Shown: positions 23,481 to 35,984, counted from the stretch's first letter. The stretch: DNA of 64,000 nucleotides from Onthophagus taurus (GCF_036711975.1 NC_091973.1:6882001-6946000), one strand, 5' to 3'. A program made the numbers and translations. The notes: generated from the sequence alone by a model not told the origin.

Positions 23481-23625
23481 CGATGCGGGTAGGAAAATGT
23501 TTTTATTTTTTTTAATTACTTTAATTTTATCCACAAATTCAGATTTTACAATAAAATATATAGGGTGCCGTTTAAAAAATTGGTCGTGACCTTCATATAA
23601 CCTTGAAAATAAGGTCAAGGTCAAA
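23480..23625. repeat. dispersed repeat X, copy 1
   Basis: Contains TAGGGTGCCGTTTAAAAAAT next to GGTCGTGACCTTCATAT. The same order of words recurs at about 45463-45545 (inverted) and 48400-48545, each ending in the CCTTGAAA words. It is probably one end of an interspersed element. Confidence 0.6.
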
Positions 23626-24048
23626 AAATGTTATCGTCATATGGTTATTAAGGCTCTGCGACCGCTACGACAAACGTATTCCCAATAATACGCGTTAACC
23701 GTTTGAAATATCAAAAAAAGTTTCAAACGATTGTTAATTTGTTAAATATGTATAATTTGTTAAATTGTTAATTAACAATAATTAATTAATTTTTGTATTA
23801 GCCCCGCCCTCAAAGGATTGGCGAACCGGTTTTAGCGAGATCGTGCGTACTCTAACTACCATTGAAATGTTACAATATTTCGGCGTGGGAATTTTTAATT
23901 TTCCTCCTTTATTTTATAAAATTTCAAAAAATGTTATTTCGAAAAAGTGTACGTTTAATAATTATCTACGCCTCTTCTAAGCCTTTTTAAAAACCTCGTT
24001 AATTAACAATAATTAATCAAATATTTCAATCAAAGAAGTATAAATTTT

Positions 24049-24965
24049 CATAAATAAATTTATGAAGGATTAAATTTTAATAATTCGTATAAAACCCATT
24101 TTTGGAATATGAGTATGAAAATTTCCCAAAGTGTTAATAAAAGTGTCCTTAATCCAATGAACCAACCCGTTTTGAAAAATAACTTTTAGTTTTTGAGAAA
24201 ACAATATTTGAAGTTTTGATAATTTGCAATTTCCATCGATTATTTTCAAAATTCGCTATAAAATTAATTTCTTGAACGATCCTTGTGGAAATATCACTAA
24301 TTATCAATTAAAGTATTCTCTTTTTAAAGCAAAAAGCCGTTTTGAAAAATCACTTTTAGTTCTTGAGAAATAAATTTATGAAATAATTTTCGAATTTTGC
24401 AATTTTCGCCGATTAAATTTTAATAATTCGTATAAAATCGATTTCTTGGAATATGAGCATGAAAATTTCCCAAAGTGTTAATAAAAGTGTCCTCATTCCA
24501 ATGAACCAACCCGTTTTGAAAAATTATTTTTAGTTTTTGAGAAAACAATATTTGAAGTTTTGATAATTTGCAATTTCCATCGATTATTTTCAAAATTCGC
24601 TATAAAATTAATTTCTTGAACGATCCTTATGGAAATATCACTAATTATCAATTAAAGTATCCTCTTTTTAAAGCAAAAAGCCGTTTTGAAAAATCACTTT
24701 TAGTTCTTGAGAAATAAATTTATGAAATAATTCTCGAATTTTGCAATTTTCGCCGATTAAATTTTAATAATTCGTATAAAATCGATTTCTTGGAATATGA
24801 GTATGAAAATTTCCCAAAGTGTTAATAAAAGTGTCCCCTTTCCAATGAACCAACCCGTTTCGAAAAATAACTATTAGTTTTTGAGAAAACAATATTTGAA
24901 ATTTTGATAATTTGCAATTTCCATCGATTATTTTCAAAATTTCTTGAAGGATCCTTGTGGAAATA
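24049..24965 (-). repeat. satellite block 2 (344-bp type, inverted)
   Basis: The same satellite as block 1 but read on the minus strand. Units include CCAACCCGTTTTGAAAAAT and AAAAGCCGTTTTGAAAAATC alternately. It ends at GGATCCTTGTGGAAATAAAT, the mirror image of the start of block 3. Confidence 0.95.
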
Positions 24966-25080
24966 AATCATTGTATGCAACCAGTACCGCAGTATTTGTA
25001 CTGCTATACGTAAATCGCGTATAAATCGGGTATACTGTGATATTGGTTGCATACTTGGTGGTACGATAATTAATTAATAA
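24966..25080. repeat. hairpin repeat of the TAATTATCGTACC family, inverted copy
   Basis: Runs from ATGCAACCAGTACCGC through GATATTGGTTGCATACTTGG to GGTACGATAATTAATTAA. It joins directly to the end of satellite block 2. Confidence 0.6.
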
Positions 25081-25315
25081 TATATAATTTTTAATTTTCC
25101 TCCTTTATTTTATAAAATATCAAAAAAATTTATTTAGAAAAAGTGTTCGTTTAATAATTATTTACGCCTCTTCGAAGCCTTTTTAAAAACCTCGGTAATT
25201 AACAATAATTAATCAAATATTTCGCCGAATAAGTATAAATTTTCCATTTTTAAACAACTTTCGTTTGAAACTTTTTTTGATATTTCAAACGGTTAACGCG
25301 TATTATTGGAAATAC

Positions 25316-26619
25316 TAATTTAAAATTATCCAATCTACCACTACATATTGAGATATGCAGCCAACATTACACAAGTCACGTGGGTTACGATAATTAATTA
25401 ACACTTTATTTAAGACATAAATTTTAACCTATTTATTAAGATTTAAGCGTTTTGGCGGAAGCGCCGTGTATTATCCATAAATTTTAAGCTTGAATATTGG
25501 AAAATTTTTAATTAATTTTTAGAATTTTTTCATTAATCAACTTCAAATAAGAGGTAAAAATCCCTTTACATCGTACCCCGAAAAATAGGGTAGAAAAGCG
25601 AGCTGTCAGACGTTCGACAATCTCAAGATATCGTCAAGATCGATACAGCCCCCCGAGACCGAATATAGAGAAAGTAGTCCAAGTCGACGAAGAGGAGGGC
25701 TCTTCTCCGGAATTTATTTCCTTGCGCCACGTTGCAGCTTAGCGACCACCCGCTTCAAGTTCCTTCGCAATTAACGCGGATAAGATCTCTTCCAAAAACA
25801 AAGGGAGCACCATCAACTAAATGGGTTTAGTCTTCAATCTTCGCAGTGACTCGTCCCTCTTTCAATTTCGATCCTGTAATAAAATTCAAGGGATGATTTT
25901 CATGAATGGAATGTGCAACAGCTAGTATTCGTTCGATATAGGTTGCCTCTGGCAACGTCATCTCCTTGGTCGCGAAAAGCCGCTTATCTCGCAATATTCC
26001 GAACTGAGCTGGGAAAGAGAAAAACGAAGAATCTGCAAACCCAAGTTTTCAACTACCCAACAAAGCTTTTGTTCGGAAATATGATTCTCTCTAAAACTTT
26101 GCTGAAGCATCCTTTAATAATTTTTAAATAAATAAAAAAAATATATAACTTGTTCGTTCGAAATACGGTGAATAGTTTGGCTACATTCCGTTGTCAGAAA
26201 ATCCGTGGGAGTGAAAATTTCGGAGAATTTCAAGTCGGGAAATGCGGCGGTAATAAAGTGGCACACACCGCGGGATACCTTTAAAATCGAGACCAAAGAA
26301 ATACCGACGGCGTAATGTAGAGAAAACAAAACCAGCCAAAATAAAACGTTGCGGTAGCAGTTCAGTGAAAACGAGTCGCCTCTCATTCGACGAAATTTAA
26401 TAGCGAGCGTTCCTCAATTGCGCAACGCCCCCTTAATGTACCAAGCAATTCACCGAAATTACTCGGAAATTTCCACCCACGCTTATAACATTTGATGCTA
26501 CATTCCATTTTTGTTGAGTTATTTCACAAAATTATTATTTAAATGCAGGAACGTATAATTAATGCATAATTAAATAAAATAATTTTATACTAATTTATAT
26601 TCTAAATATAAATAATATA
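25316..26619. other. spacer between inverted satellite blocks
   Basis: 25560-26460 is closer to average GC and looks single-copy within this window, but I recognise no protein or RNA in it. The short open frames on both strands have no family signature. Confidence 0.4.
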
Positions 26620-26700
26620 GTGTGTTAATTAATTATCGTATCCAATTTTATATTTACGTATAGCAATACAAATACTGCGATACTGGTTGCATACAATGAT
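26620..26700. repeat. hairpin repeat family, copy next to satellite block 3
   Basis: GTTAATTAATTATCGTA, then the GCGATACTGGTTGCATAC words, then directly the satellite. Its junction with the satellite is the reverse complement of the junction at 24966. Confidence 0.55.
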
Positions 26701-28669
26701 TTATTTCCACAAGGATTCTTCAAGAAATTTTTTTCAAAACTTCAAATATTGCTTTCTCAAAAACTAAAAGTTATTTTTCAAAACGGGTTGGTTCATTGGA
26801 ATGAGGGCACTTTTATTAACATTTTGGGAAATTTTCATACTCATATTCCAAGAAATCGATTTTATACGAATTATTAAAATTTAATCGGCGAAAATTGCAA
26901 AATTCGAAAATTATTTCATAAATTTATTTCTCAAGAACTAAAAGTAATTTTTCAAAACAGCTTTTTACATTAAAAAGAGGATACTTTAATTAATAATTGG
27001 TGATATTTCCACAAGGATCCTTCAAGAAATGAATTTTATAGCGAATTTTGAAAATTATCGATGAAAATTACAAATTATCAAAACTTCAAATATTGTTATC
27101 TTAAAAACTAATAATTATTTTTCAGAACGGGTTGTTTCATTGGAAAGGGGACACTTTTATTAACATTTTGGGAAATTTTCATACTCATATTCCAAGAAAT
27201 CGATTTTATACGAATTATTAAAATTTAATCGGCGAAAATTGCAAAATTCGGAAATTATTTCATAAATTTATTTCTCAAGAACTAAATGTGATTTTTCAAA
27301 ACGGCTTTTTGTGTTAAAAAGAGTATACTTTAATTAATAATTGGTGATATTTCCACAAGGATCGTTCAAGAAATTAGTTTTATAGCGAATTTTGAAAATA
27401 ATCGATGAAAATTGCAAATTATCAAAACTTCAAATATTGTTTTCTCAAAAACTAATAGTTATTTTTCGAAACGGGTAGGTTCATTGGAAAGAGGGCTCTT
27501 TTATTAAAATTTTGAGAAATTTTCATACTCATATTCCAAGAAATCGATTTTATACGAATTATTAAAATTTAATCGGCGAAAATTGTAAAATTCGAAAATT
27601 ATTTCATAAATATATTTCTCAAGAAGTAAAAGTAATTATTCAAAACGGCTTTTTGCGTTAAAAAGAGGACACTTTAATTAATAATTGGTGATATTTCCAC
27701 AAAGATCCTTCAAGAAATTAATTTTATAGCGAATTTTGAAAATAATCGATGAAAATTGCAAATTATCAAAACTTCAAATATTGTTATCTTAAAAACTAAA
27801 AGTTATTTTTCAAAACGGGTTGGTTCATTGGAAAGAGGACACTTTTATTAACATTTTGGGAAATTTTCATACTCATATTCCAAGAAATCGATTTTATACG
27901 AATTATTAAAATTTAATCGGCGAAAATTGCAAAATTCGAAAATTATTGCATACATTTATTTCTCAAGAACTAAAAGTGATTTTTCAAAACGGCTTTTTGC
28001 ATTAAAAAGAGGATACTTTAATTAATAATTGGTGATATTTCCACAAGGATCCTTCAAGAAATTAATTTTATAGCGAATTTTGAAAATAATCGATGAAAAT
28101 TGCAAATTATTAAAACTTCAAATATTGTTATCTTAAAAACTAAAAGTTATTTTTCAAAACGGGTTTGTTCATTGGAAAAAGGACGCTTTTATTAACACTT
28201 TGGGAAATTTTCATACTCATATTCCAAGAAATCGATTTTATACGAATTATTAAAATTTAATCGGCGAAAATTGCAAAATTCGAAAATTATTGCATACATT
28301 TATTTCTCAAGAACTAAAAGTGATTTTTCAAAACGGCTTTTTGCATTAAAAAGAGGATACTTTAATTAATAATTGGTGATATTTCCACAAGGATCCTTCA
28401 AGAAATTAATTTTATAGCGTATTTTGAAAATAATCGATGAAAATTGCAAATTATCAAAACTTCAAATATTGTTTTCTCAAAAACTAAAAGTTATTTTTCA
28501 AAACGGGTTGGTTCATTGGAAAGAGGACACTTTTATTAACATTTTGGGAAATTTTCATACTCATATTCCAAGAAATCGATTTTATACGAATTATTAAAAT
28601 TTAATCGGCGAAAATTGCAAAATTCGAAAATTATTTCATAAATTTATTTCTCAAGAACTAAAAGTGATT

Positions 28670-29232
28670 CATAAATGGGATGAAATTCTCCATATTTCTC
28701 TAATATAATAAAATATGATGTAGGTAAAAGTAAAAACTTTTGAGAAAAGAATATGAAATCTATAAACAATCTAAAAATAACACCGATAATCTATTAAACG
28801 AAATATTAGATAACAAATATACTCGCTTGTACCACAAATTTAACTGATTATTTGAAAAACTTTTTCTTTATTTTGTATTCCGTACCTTCCAAGATTTTAA
28901 CTATTTTATTGAAAATTTTTTTTGATTTTGTTAAATTAATTTTTTGTTTGTAAATTAAGTTGAAAGAAATTTAGATCCCTTCTTAAACCCCACCTACTAA
29001 CAAAATATTTTTCCATTATATTGTATAATATTCTAAGTAAGTTCACCTTTTCAAATTCCGATTTTTCCTTACCGTTATTAATATGTTCCGGTTAACATTT
29101 GTTAATTTGTTTCTTGTTTCTTAAATTTAGGTACTGAAGATGAAACATTAGTTTCGAAACATGTCTGCTTGATTTGAATTAAACATTTTAGTATTTCTCA
29201 AAAAGTTTTTACTTTTACCTACATCATATTTT
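28670..29232 (+). mobile_element. 0.56-kb element with inverted ends and a hammerhead-like motif
   Basis: Flanked by a 10-bp direct repeat AAAAGTGATT (28660-28669 and 29233-29242) inside the satellite, so it is a clean insertion. A roughly 38-bp inverted repeat (28710-28747 with 29194-29231, words ATGATGTAGGTAAAAG and GTAAAAAC) lies at the right end and about 40 bases in from the left end. Terminal repeats that can be inverted, a short extra tail and a hammerhead-like motif all point to a Penelope-derived non-autonomous copy. No reverse transcriptase remains. Confidence 0.65.
29129..29170 (+). ncRNA. hammerhead-ribozyme-like motif (best of five)
   Basis: AGGTA (stem I), CTGAAGA at 29134-29140, an extra T, a perfect 5-bp stem GAAAC/GTTTC with loop ATTA, GAA, the self-complementary ACATGT as minimal stem III, C as cleavage base, then TGCTT, which pairs with AGGTA counting two G-U pairs. 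A stem III of this kind would fold best as a dimer, as described for Penelope hammerheads. Confidence 0.5.
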
Positions 29233-31035
29233 AAAAGTGATTTCTCAAAACGGCTTTTTACATCAAAAAGAGGATACTTCAATTAATAATTGGTGATATT
29301 TCCGCAAGGATCCTTCAAGAAATTAATTTTATAGCGAATTTTGAAAATAATCGATGAAAATTGCAAATTATCAAAACTTCAAATAATGTTTTCTCAAAAA
29401 CTAAAAGTTATTTTTCAAAACGGGTTGGTTCATTGGAAAGAGGGCACTTTTATTAACATTTTGGGAAATTTTCATACTCATATTCCAAGAAATCGATTTT
29501 ATACGAATTATTAAAATTTAATCGGCGAAAATTGCAAAATTCGGAAATTATTTCATAAATTTATTTCTCAAGAACTAAAAGTGATTTTTCAAAACGGCTT
29601 TTTGTATTAAAAAGAGGATACTTCAATTAATAATTGGTGATATTTCCGCAAGGATCCTTCAAGAAATTAATTTTATAGCGAATTTTGAAAATAATCGATG
29701 AAAATTGCAAATTATCAAAACTTCAAATAATCTTTTCTCAAAAACTAAAAGTTATTTTTCAAAACGGGTTGGTTCATTGGAAAGAGGGCACTTTTATTAA
29801 CATTTTGGGAAATTTTCATACTCATATTCCAAGAAATCGATTTTATACGAATTATTAAAATTTAATCGGCGAAAATTGCAAAATTCGGAAATTATTTCAT
29901 AAATTTATTTCTCAAGAACTAAAAGTGATTTTTCAAAACGGCTTTTTGTATTAAAAAGAGGATACTTTAATTAATAATTGGTGATATTTCCACAAGGATC
30001 CTTCAAGAAATTAATTTTATAGAGAATTTTGAAAATAATCGATGAAAATTGCAAATTATTAAAATTTCAAATATTGTTATCTTAAAAACTAAAAGTTATT
30101 TTTCAAAACGGGTTTGTTTATTGGGAAGAGGACACTTTTATTAACACTTTGGGAAATTTTCATACTCATATTCCAAGAAATCGATTTTATACGAATAATT
30201 AAAATTTAATCGGCGAAAATTGCAAAATTCGAAAATTATTTCATAAATTTATTTCTCAAGAACCAAAAGTAATTTTTCAAAACCGCTTTTTGTATTAAAA
30301 AGAGGATACTTTAATTAATAATTGATGATATTTCCACAAGGATCTTTCAAGAAATTAATTTTATAGCGAATTTTTAAAATAATCGATGAAAATTGCAAAT
30401 TATTAAAACTTCAAATATTGTAATCTTAAAAACTAAAAGTTATTTTTCAAAACGGGTTTGTTCATTGGAAAGAGGACACTTTTATTAACACTTTGGGAAA
30501 TTTTCATACTCATATTCCAAGAAATCGATTCTATACGAATTATTAAAATTTAATCGGGAAAAATTGCAAAATTCGAAAATTATTTCATAAATTTATTTCT
30601 CAAGAACTAAAAGGGATTTCTCAAAACGGCTTTTTGCATTAAAAAGAGGATACTTTAATTAATAGTTAGTGATATTTCCACAAGGATCTTTCAAGAAATT
30701 AATTTTATAGCGAATTTTAAAAATAATCGATGAAAATTGCAAATTATTAAAACTTCAAATATTGTTATCTTAAAAACTAAAAGTTATTTTTCAAAACGGG
30801 TTCGGTCATTGGAAAGAGGACACTTTTATTAACATTTTGGGAAATTTTCATACTCATATTCCAAGAAATCGATTTTATACGAATTATTAAAATTTAATCC
30901 TTCATAAATTTATTTCTCAAGAACTAAAAGTAATTTTTCAAAACGGGTTGGTTCATTGGAAAGAGGACACTTTTATTAATATTTTAGGTAATTTTCATAC
31001 TCATATTCCAAGAACTGGAAAATTGCAATATTCGT

Positions 31036-31849
31036 AGTTATATTAGTTATATTATATTAGTTGCCATCCTTCGCTAACTCAATTTGCCTGAATAACACTT
31101 TGTGTGTAGGTTGAAATAAAACATCGTTGGTATCATCATATTCTTCATTAAGAGAGAGGAACAATATCGTGGGAATTTTACTATTGGGTGTAAATATTTA
31201 ACGAAAATATTTTGCTACTTTGAGGTATATATTAATCTCAATTCCATCACGTATCGAAGTTCTTCTAAAAGCATTTCAATACTGGTAAACAATTTTAGTG
31301 GACCGGAAATAAGTGTCGAGTTCCCGCATGAAGTCTGAGAAGTTGAATGAAGCGAAATGGATAGAATTCGACCCAGAAACCGATACATTCGAGAGGACCG
31401 ATGTGTCAATCGACGTCCTTCCGGTCAACAAATCACAGTAAAATTTTATTAATTCACCCATTTATGAATGACGCCCACGTCGTGGGTGGTCGAGCGCTTT
31501 GGAAACTCAAGACGAACGGGGTTGATTCGCCTACTACTACGGTGGGTTATACCACACGGTGGTGGTTCGTACTTGTTGTTCCTCGTTACCGTTTACGTTT
31601 GGCGTTAAGACGAGCTCTACGACGCGACAACCCTCTTAATGCGGTTAAGCCCAAAGTTAACAAGTGTCCGGAGACGTTTTTATGCAAAAACTAACTGTTT
31701 TTTCAAAATTAAACGAAATAAAAGTTCATTACAAACATTTTTTTTTTCTTTATCTACTTAGGGCTGAGAAGGATTTTTATTCCGGAGTTTTCTTGAAAGT
31801 TTTTGCGATGGATTTCGTGTCACTAAGCTTATTCCTCCCACTCTTTTTT
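31036..31849. other. satellite edge to LINE fragment; short GC-rich patch
   Basis: 31470-31660 is GC-rich with no recognised product. 31215-31461 is open on the minus strand over short runs but matches no family that I can name. I see no host gene. Confidence 0.35.
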
Positions 31850-32000
31850 ATTTAAAACTTTTCCGAGAACGCTTTTTATCACTAACTAATAAACTCACTA
31901 ATTGGAATCTATTCCAACAAACGTTAGATAGCAATCAAGAAAAAGTTAATTTGTTTGCTGAACATCTAAATGAAACTTTTAAATTAGACTATGTTAAATA
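31850..32000 (+). pseudogene. jockey-type LINE fragment
   Basis: NQEKVNLFAEHLNETFKLDY is readable near 31935-31995, matching the region just before the reverse transcriptase in jockey-type ORF2. A shorter copy of its left edge (TTTTTATCACTAACTAATAA) is at 49385. Confidence 0.45.
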
Positions 32001-32289
32001 GTGTCCCTAGCGTAACTCAAAGTGATCAGCAGAGTAATATACCATGTGTAAGAATTAATTGCGGTTCGATTAACTGGTATGAATGTTACTGTTTTGATAA
32101 TGTACAGGTTTCCAAATGGTAGTTTTCGAGTTGTTGAATAGTGTGGCGTTGCACATATTCCCTGCCATATTGATTTTAATTACTTTTTCAAAAATCAAGA
32201 AATCGGTTATTCTTTTTTATGTTACTATGTATTAATTCATTTATTATGATTATTCAATAGACTTTAGCCAAAGTCTGTGAATCCGTTTA

Positions 32290-33570
32290 GCCAGCGGCAT
32301 GTCGGATCTCACATCAGCGCTTGACCTTGAGTGTGCATTTCCCGTGAACATGACTGTACAATAGAGACTTGAAACTATAGCTAAGTTCAGATCGGTACAT
32401 CCAACATGTCTGACTTTCTGATTACTTCCACCACCACTCGCACTCTAAATTATATATAAGACCTTGTGATCTTGTAAAGCACTCAATAACAGTAAGAATA
32501 AATGTACTTCCGTCAGATGGAGCAAGAGGCCCAACGAGATCTATATGAATATTTTAGAATATTAAATTCTTCTATAGGCATTCTAGTATGTTTATTTACT
32601 TATTAATGCAAGATTTTGTCCAATGATATAAATGAGTATTCCAGAAAAATCTGGATGTGAAATGTTGTGAGAATTAGAAAAGATTGTTTTACGTGAACAT
32701 AAATGCATGATAGGGAAGAAGAAATTTCGCACCAAAGTTTTAAATTGGAGGAAGAAATTTGTTGTTTTGCTAAAATAAATTTTGCTTTGCTAAGAAGTTG
32801 TTTTTGTAAAAGATGTTTAAACTCAGAATCGCTGTCTTGAGTTATTTTTAAAGTTTCAAGATCAGGATAAGGTGAGTTAATGACATCAATATCTAAACGT
32901 GATAGAGTATCAGCTACTATGTCAGTTTCTCCCTTAATGTATCTAATATCTGATGTAAATTGTGAAATATAATTTAAATAACGAGATTATCTGGGAGATT
33001 TTTCTGTTTTAGATGAAAAAGAATGATTAATAGGTTTATGATCAATTGGTTATGATAAATTATTTAGATTGCTCTAAAACAGCACCTATAGAAGTAGAAG
33101 AAGTCTCTCTTGTTAGTGTTAATTCAGCATCTTTATAAGGATGAGCAAGACTAGTTGCATTTATAAGGGACGTTTTCTGAAAGAATCTTGGCTCTCAATA
33201 ATAATTGAAAAAAAATTGGTATAAATCTATGATAAAAATTTATCATCCCCAAAAAACATTTAAGTTGTTTCAGCGAACAGGAAAATCATTAATGATCTTA
33301 ATACGTTGCGCAGAAAGAAGAATACCTTCTGGAGTTATATGATGGCCTAAAAAATCGAGAGAATTGACACCAAAAATACATTTTGAAGATTTGACGTTAA
33401 TGCCATAATTGTCAAGTCGTTCAAAAAGTTGTGTCAAATGAGCTCTTGATTTTTGCTTGAGGTTGATATGTGAGGTTGATATGTAAAGCTGAAGCGACTG
33501 AAGATGAGGAAGGTCTACAAATCCCTAAATTTACCATTTGCTCAAATTCAGTCTTTGCAATGTTATACTT
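32290..33570 (-). pseudogene. Ty3/Gypsy retrotransposon pol remnant
   Basis: Read from 33570 downwards: a piece just before the RT core (TEFEQMVNLGICRP), then an apparent deletion near 33480 removing the catalytic RT centre. Next come the later RT block DFLGHHITPEGI (near 33345), RNase H words (AHPYKDAELTLTRETS), KGETDIVADTLSRLD before the integrase, and HIDLVGPLAPSDGSTF of the integrase core near 32530. Stops and shifts are frequent, so it is dead. The order RT, RNase H, integrase is that of Ty3/Gypsy. No LTRs were found. Confidence 0.75.
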
Positions 33571-33936
33571 TATTTGGTCTAAACGTCGTGGACTCCTTTG
33601 TCTTTAAGGGCTTTATTAATTGTATGAAAAGTTGTCCTGTCAAAGTCCTTTTGGATCAGTGTAATCTCGCCTCCCAGTGTATTTAACCCTACCCATCTGT
33701 TTTGGATCTCTATATCTATTGATTTTTACTTTAATTTCACCAATTTCATAAGCTATCCATCTATGATCCGAAATGGTTAATTGGACATGAACCACCTATT
33801 AATGTTTTTTGAGATATTTACCATTGCCAGCGTAATATCTATTACACTTTGACCGCGTGAAGTAATAAGTGGTTTTTTATCTCTAAATTATTATTTACAA
33901 TAAATTCTAATAATTTTTTACCTCTCGAAATGAAGT

Positions 33937-34065
33937 TGACCAAAATGGACATACGGAATCCAACTATGGGGTTGTACCTGCAAGACAAATGCAAGTCTGA
34001 TTCAAAGATTCCAGAACAAAATACTAAGATGCACCCTGGTACATACAAATACATAAATAAAACAA
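33937..34065 (+). pseudogene. jockey-type LINE 3' fragment, related to the relic at 18.1 kb
   Basis: Translates as WTYGIQLWGCTCK then SLIQRFQNKILR, the conserved C-terminal segment after the jockey RT. It shares a run including GTACCTGCAAGA and CAAGTCTGATTCAAAG with 18170-18215, so both come from the same family. Confidence 0.6.
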
Positions 34066-34069
34066 ATAT

Positions 34070-35130
34070 ACGATAGGTCCAAAAGGGCTATAGACCTGAG
34101 TCTTCCTGTCTTTAAATTCTGTTTTGGTTTTCGGTCTTCTCTTGGCGCTTCAGTCATGATTAATGAGACATATTCGATAATAAATCGGCATATTGAAGTG
34201 TATATGTGAGTAGCGCATTTGGTGGATATTCCTCGGTCTCCATAGGACAGTGAGCGGAAGTGTTTGGAGCGGGTTTTGACTTTCATTTTTACTTTAAAGG
34301 CATGGGCAGAGAATTTAAGGATAATGCCGAGGTAGTTGCAAGTTGGTGAAGCTGTGATAGGAAAAGAATGAATTATTATTATGGGAGGAGCAACGCGAGC
34401 AGGGAGGAATGAGATGAAAAATTAGGTTTTGGAAGGATTTATTAGGATACGCCATTTTCGGTACCATTCCTCTATATTTTGAAAAATAAGGCGCCTGTAG
34501 CCTTAGGACTGATGATGGAATGTCCACATCATGTACGACAAGAGTAATATCGTCGGCATAAAGTCGGGCGTCTGTATATGTCGTGGCAGTAGACGATGCT
34601 GGCGAGATGGAAGAGTTTTTCACTTTAACCAATGAGGAACGGTCTGAAAGAAAAATTTTTTAGCAGTTTAAGGAGATAAAATGGGATTTTCAACACAGCT
34701 AGTTTGTACAGTAGTCCTCTGTGCCATACGGAGTCTAATGCCTTCCGAACATCCAGGAACACTGCGGCGGATTTTTGTTTTTGGTAACGTGCGACTTGGA
34801 AATTTGAGACAAGCACTGCCAAGGGATCAGATATAGATCTACTCTGTTGGAATTCAAATTGGTATGACGGATATTGCTTCCATAAACTTATATATATATA
34901 TAGATATTGCTTATTTTATTTTATTATTCCGACACTAGTGGTCTTGGAGTATGTTAAAGCATCTCGGACCTCAACATCTGTAACCAAGCTGAATGAAAAG
35001 GAAAGCAAAACGTTGGTAGATGCAAGGATTTCATTAATAGTATTCTGCCTAGTTAGAGGAGGAGCCACAAATATGTATATTATATGCCTCAAGCGCCTAC
35101 TGGTTAATCCAGCCCTGAATGTTCCCAAAC
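34070..35130 (-). pseudogene. jockey-type LINE reverse transcriptase, broken copy
   Basis: Minus-strand pieces in order: EVRDALTYSKT near 34970, VFLDVRKALDSVWHRGLLYKL near 34700-34770 (RT palm block), LYADDITLVV near 34540-34570 (catalytic YADD), then C-terminal segments down to about 34070. Frames change several times and stops occur, so it is not functional. Together with 35985-36410 it probably represents one element split by later insertions. Confidence 0.65.
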
Positions 35131-35489
35131 TAGCACAACTGAAAAGTAAACAAACTCGCAGAAAAAAACACTCAGTTATAATAACCAGTCTTGCATTTGC
35201 AGATGATAAGATTAAGACAAAGGTTCAAGGGAAGAATATACCATGCAAGAAAAAAAAGGCCAAGTCTACCCTGCTTGAACTTTATGGAAGAAAGAATCTC
35301 GGCCGACTTCGAAGACGTCGGCCGCTCTAAGTAGTAACCGAAGACACAGACGTTTTTTTGTTTCAAAAATCGTAGCGTGTTGAGATATGGTGGTTGGTAG
35401 AACGGTTGCGAGAAAGAACGGTATGGCAAAAAAACGTCATGTTTCATACACTTGGTAAAAAAGTGTCATTTATCGTGTCATGTAGAAAT

Positions 35490-35835
35490 TTTCAACGTGA
35501 TTTTCGTTACCGACGTTGCGTCTTTAAGTCGTTTGTTGACTGTTAAGTGATGGGTAAAAAGAGAAAAATTTGTATTGTTGCATGTGCGGTGTTGGCCATG
35601 GGAATCTTTAAAGACAAAAGAAAACGACGTCTATGGCAGAAAAGTTGGCTGACTGACAGAGAAATATATTGTCACATGTTCTTTACCAAGAAAACCAGCA
35701 AATTTTGACATAAACCGTGGTTTAAACTCCGGCGGACAGCACGTTTGAAATCCCTTCCCGTTCTATCATGGCGTGCAGCGATGCTCATCTATGCACATGA
35801 TTTTCGGAAAAGATAGTCGTGGTGTGTATTACAGA
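35490..35835 (+). pseudogene. possible PIF/Harbinger-type transposase fragment
   Basis: A short open stretch starting MGKKRKICIVACAV at 35550 continues with KDKRKRRLWQKSWLTDRE before a stop. The basic, tryptophan-rich start is reminiscent of PIF/Harbinger nuclease N-termini, but no catalytic residues are visible. This is a weak call. Confidence 0.3.
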
Positions 35836-35984
35836 GACAGGACGTCGCGTCTTTATTTCTGTATGTAGGTAAGATGAAGACGCGACGTATTGTCTGGAAC
35901 GCACCATCTTTTCCGATTAGACGGAAACCCCCTCTCCCCGCAGAACATTATAAATATTTATAATTCAATTAATTTTATAATCTC

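Larger units (their letters stand above)
23676..25315. mobile_element. 1.6-kb element with about 55-bp inverted ends, holding satellite block 2
   Basis: The inverted ends are nearly perfect. The inner 32 bases (23699-23730 and 25261-25292) match exactly, starting CCGTTTGAAATATC. Outside them, TTAA and then CGCGTATTATTGG are inverted too. Two direct copies of a roughly 160-bp segment (TTTTTAATTTTCCTCC to the AATTAATCAAATATTT words) sit at 23892-24045 and 25090-25240, one on each side of the satellite. No transposase was seen. The TTAA inside the inverted ends suggests a piggyBac-like history but may be coincidence. Confidence 0.65.
26702..31035 (+). repeat. satellite block 3 (344-bp dimers), interrupted once
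   Basis: The ACAAGGATCC landmark (one variant ACAAAGATCC) recurs at 27011, 27355, 27699, 28043 and 28387, exactly 344 bases apart. Each unit is two related submonomers of about 172 bases. A 0.56-kb element interrupts it at 28670-29232, after which the array resumes in the same orientation. Confidence 0.95.

Noticed and set aside
26702..31035. CRISPR-like array
   Set aside because: Long, contiguous 344-bp tandem units without unique spacers, in an insect genome with introns; this is satellite DNA.
31483..31491. Exact Gli consensus TGGGTGGTC
   Set aside because: It is isolated, 29 kb from patched with UBE2H in between, and without neighbouring sites; a 9-mer is expected by chance at this frequency in GC-rich patches.
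34938..35330. 130-codon plus-strand frame
   Set aside because: It lies mostly opposite the minus-strand LINE relic and shows no domain of its own.
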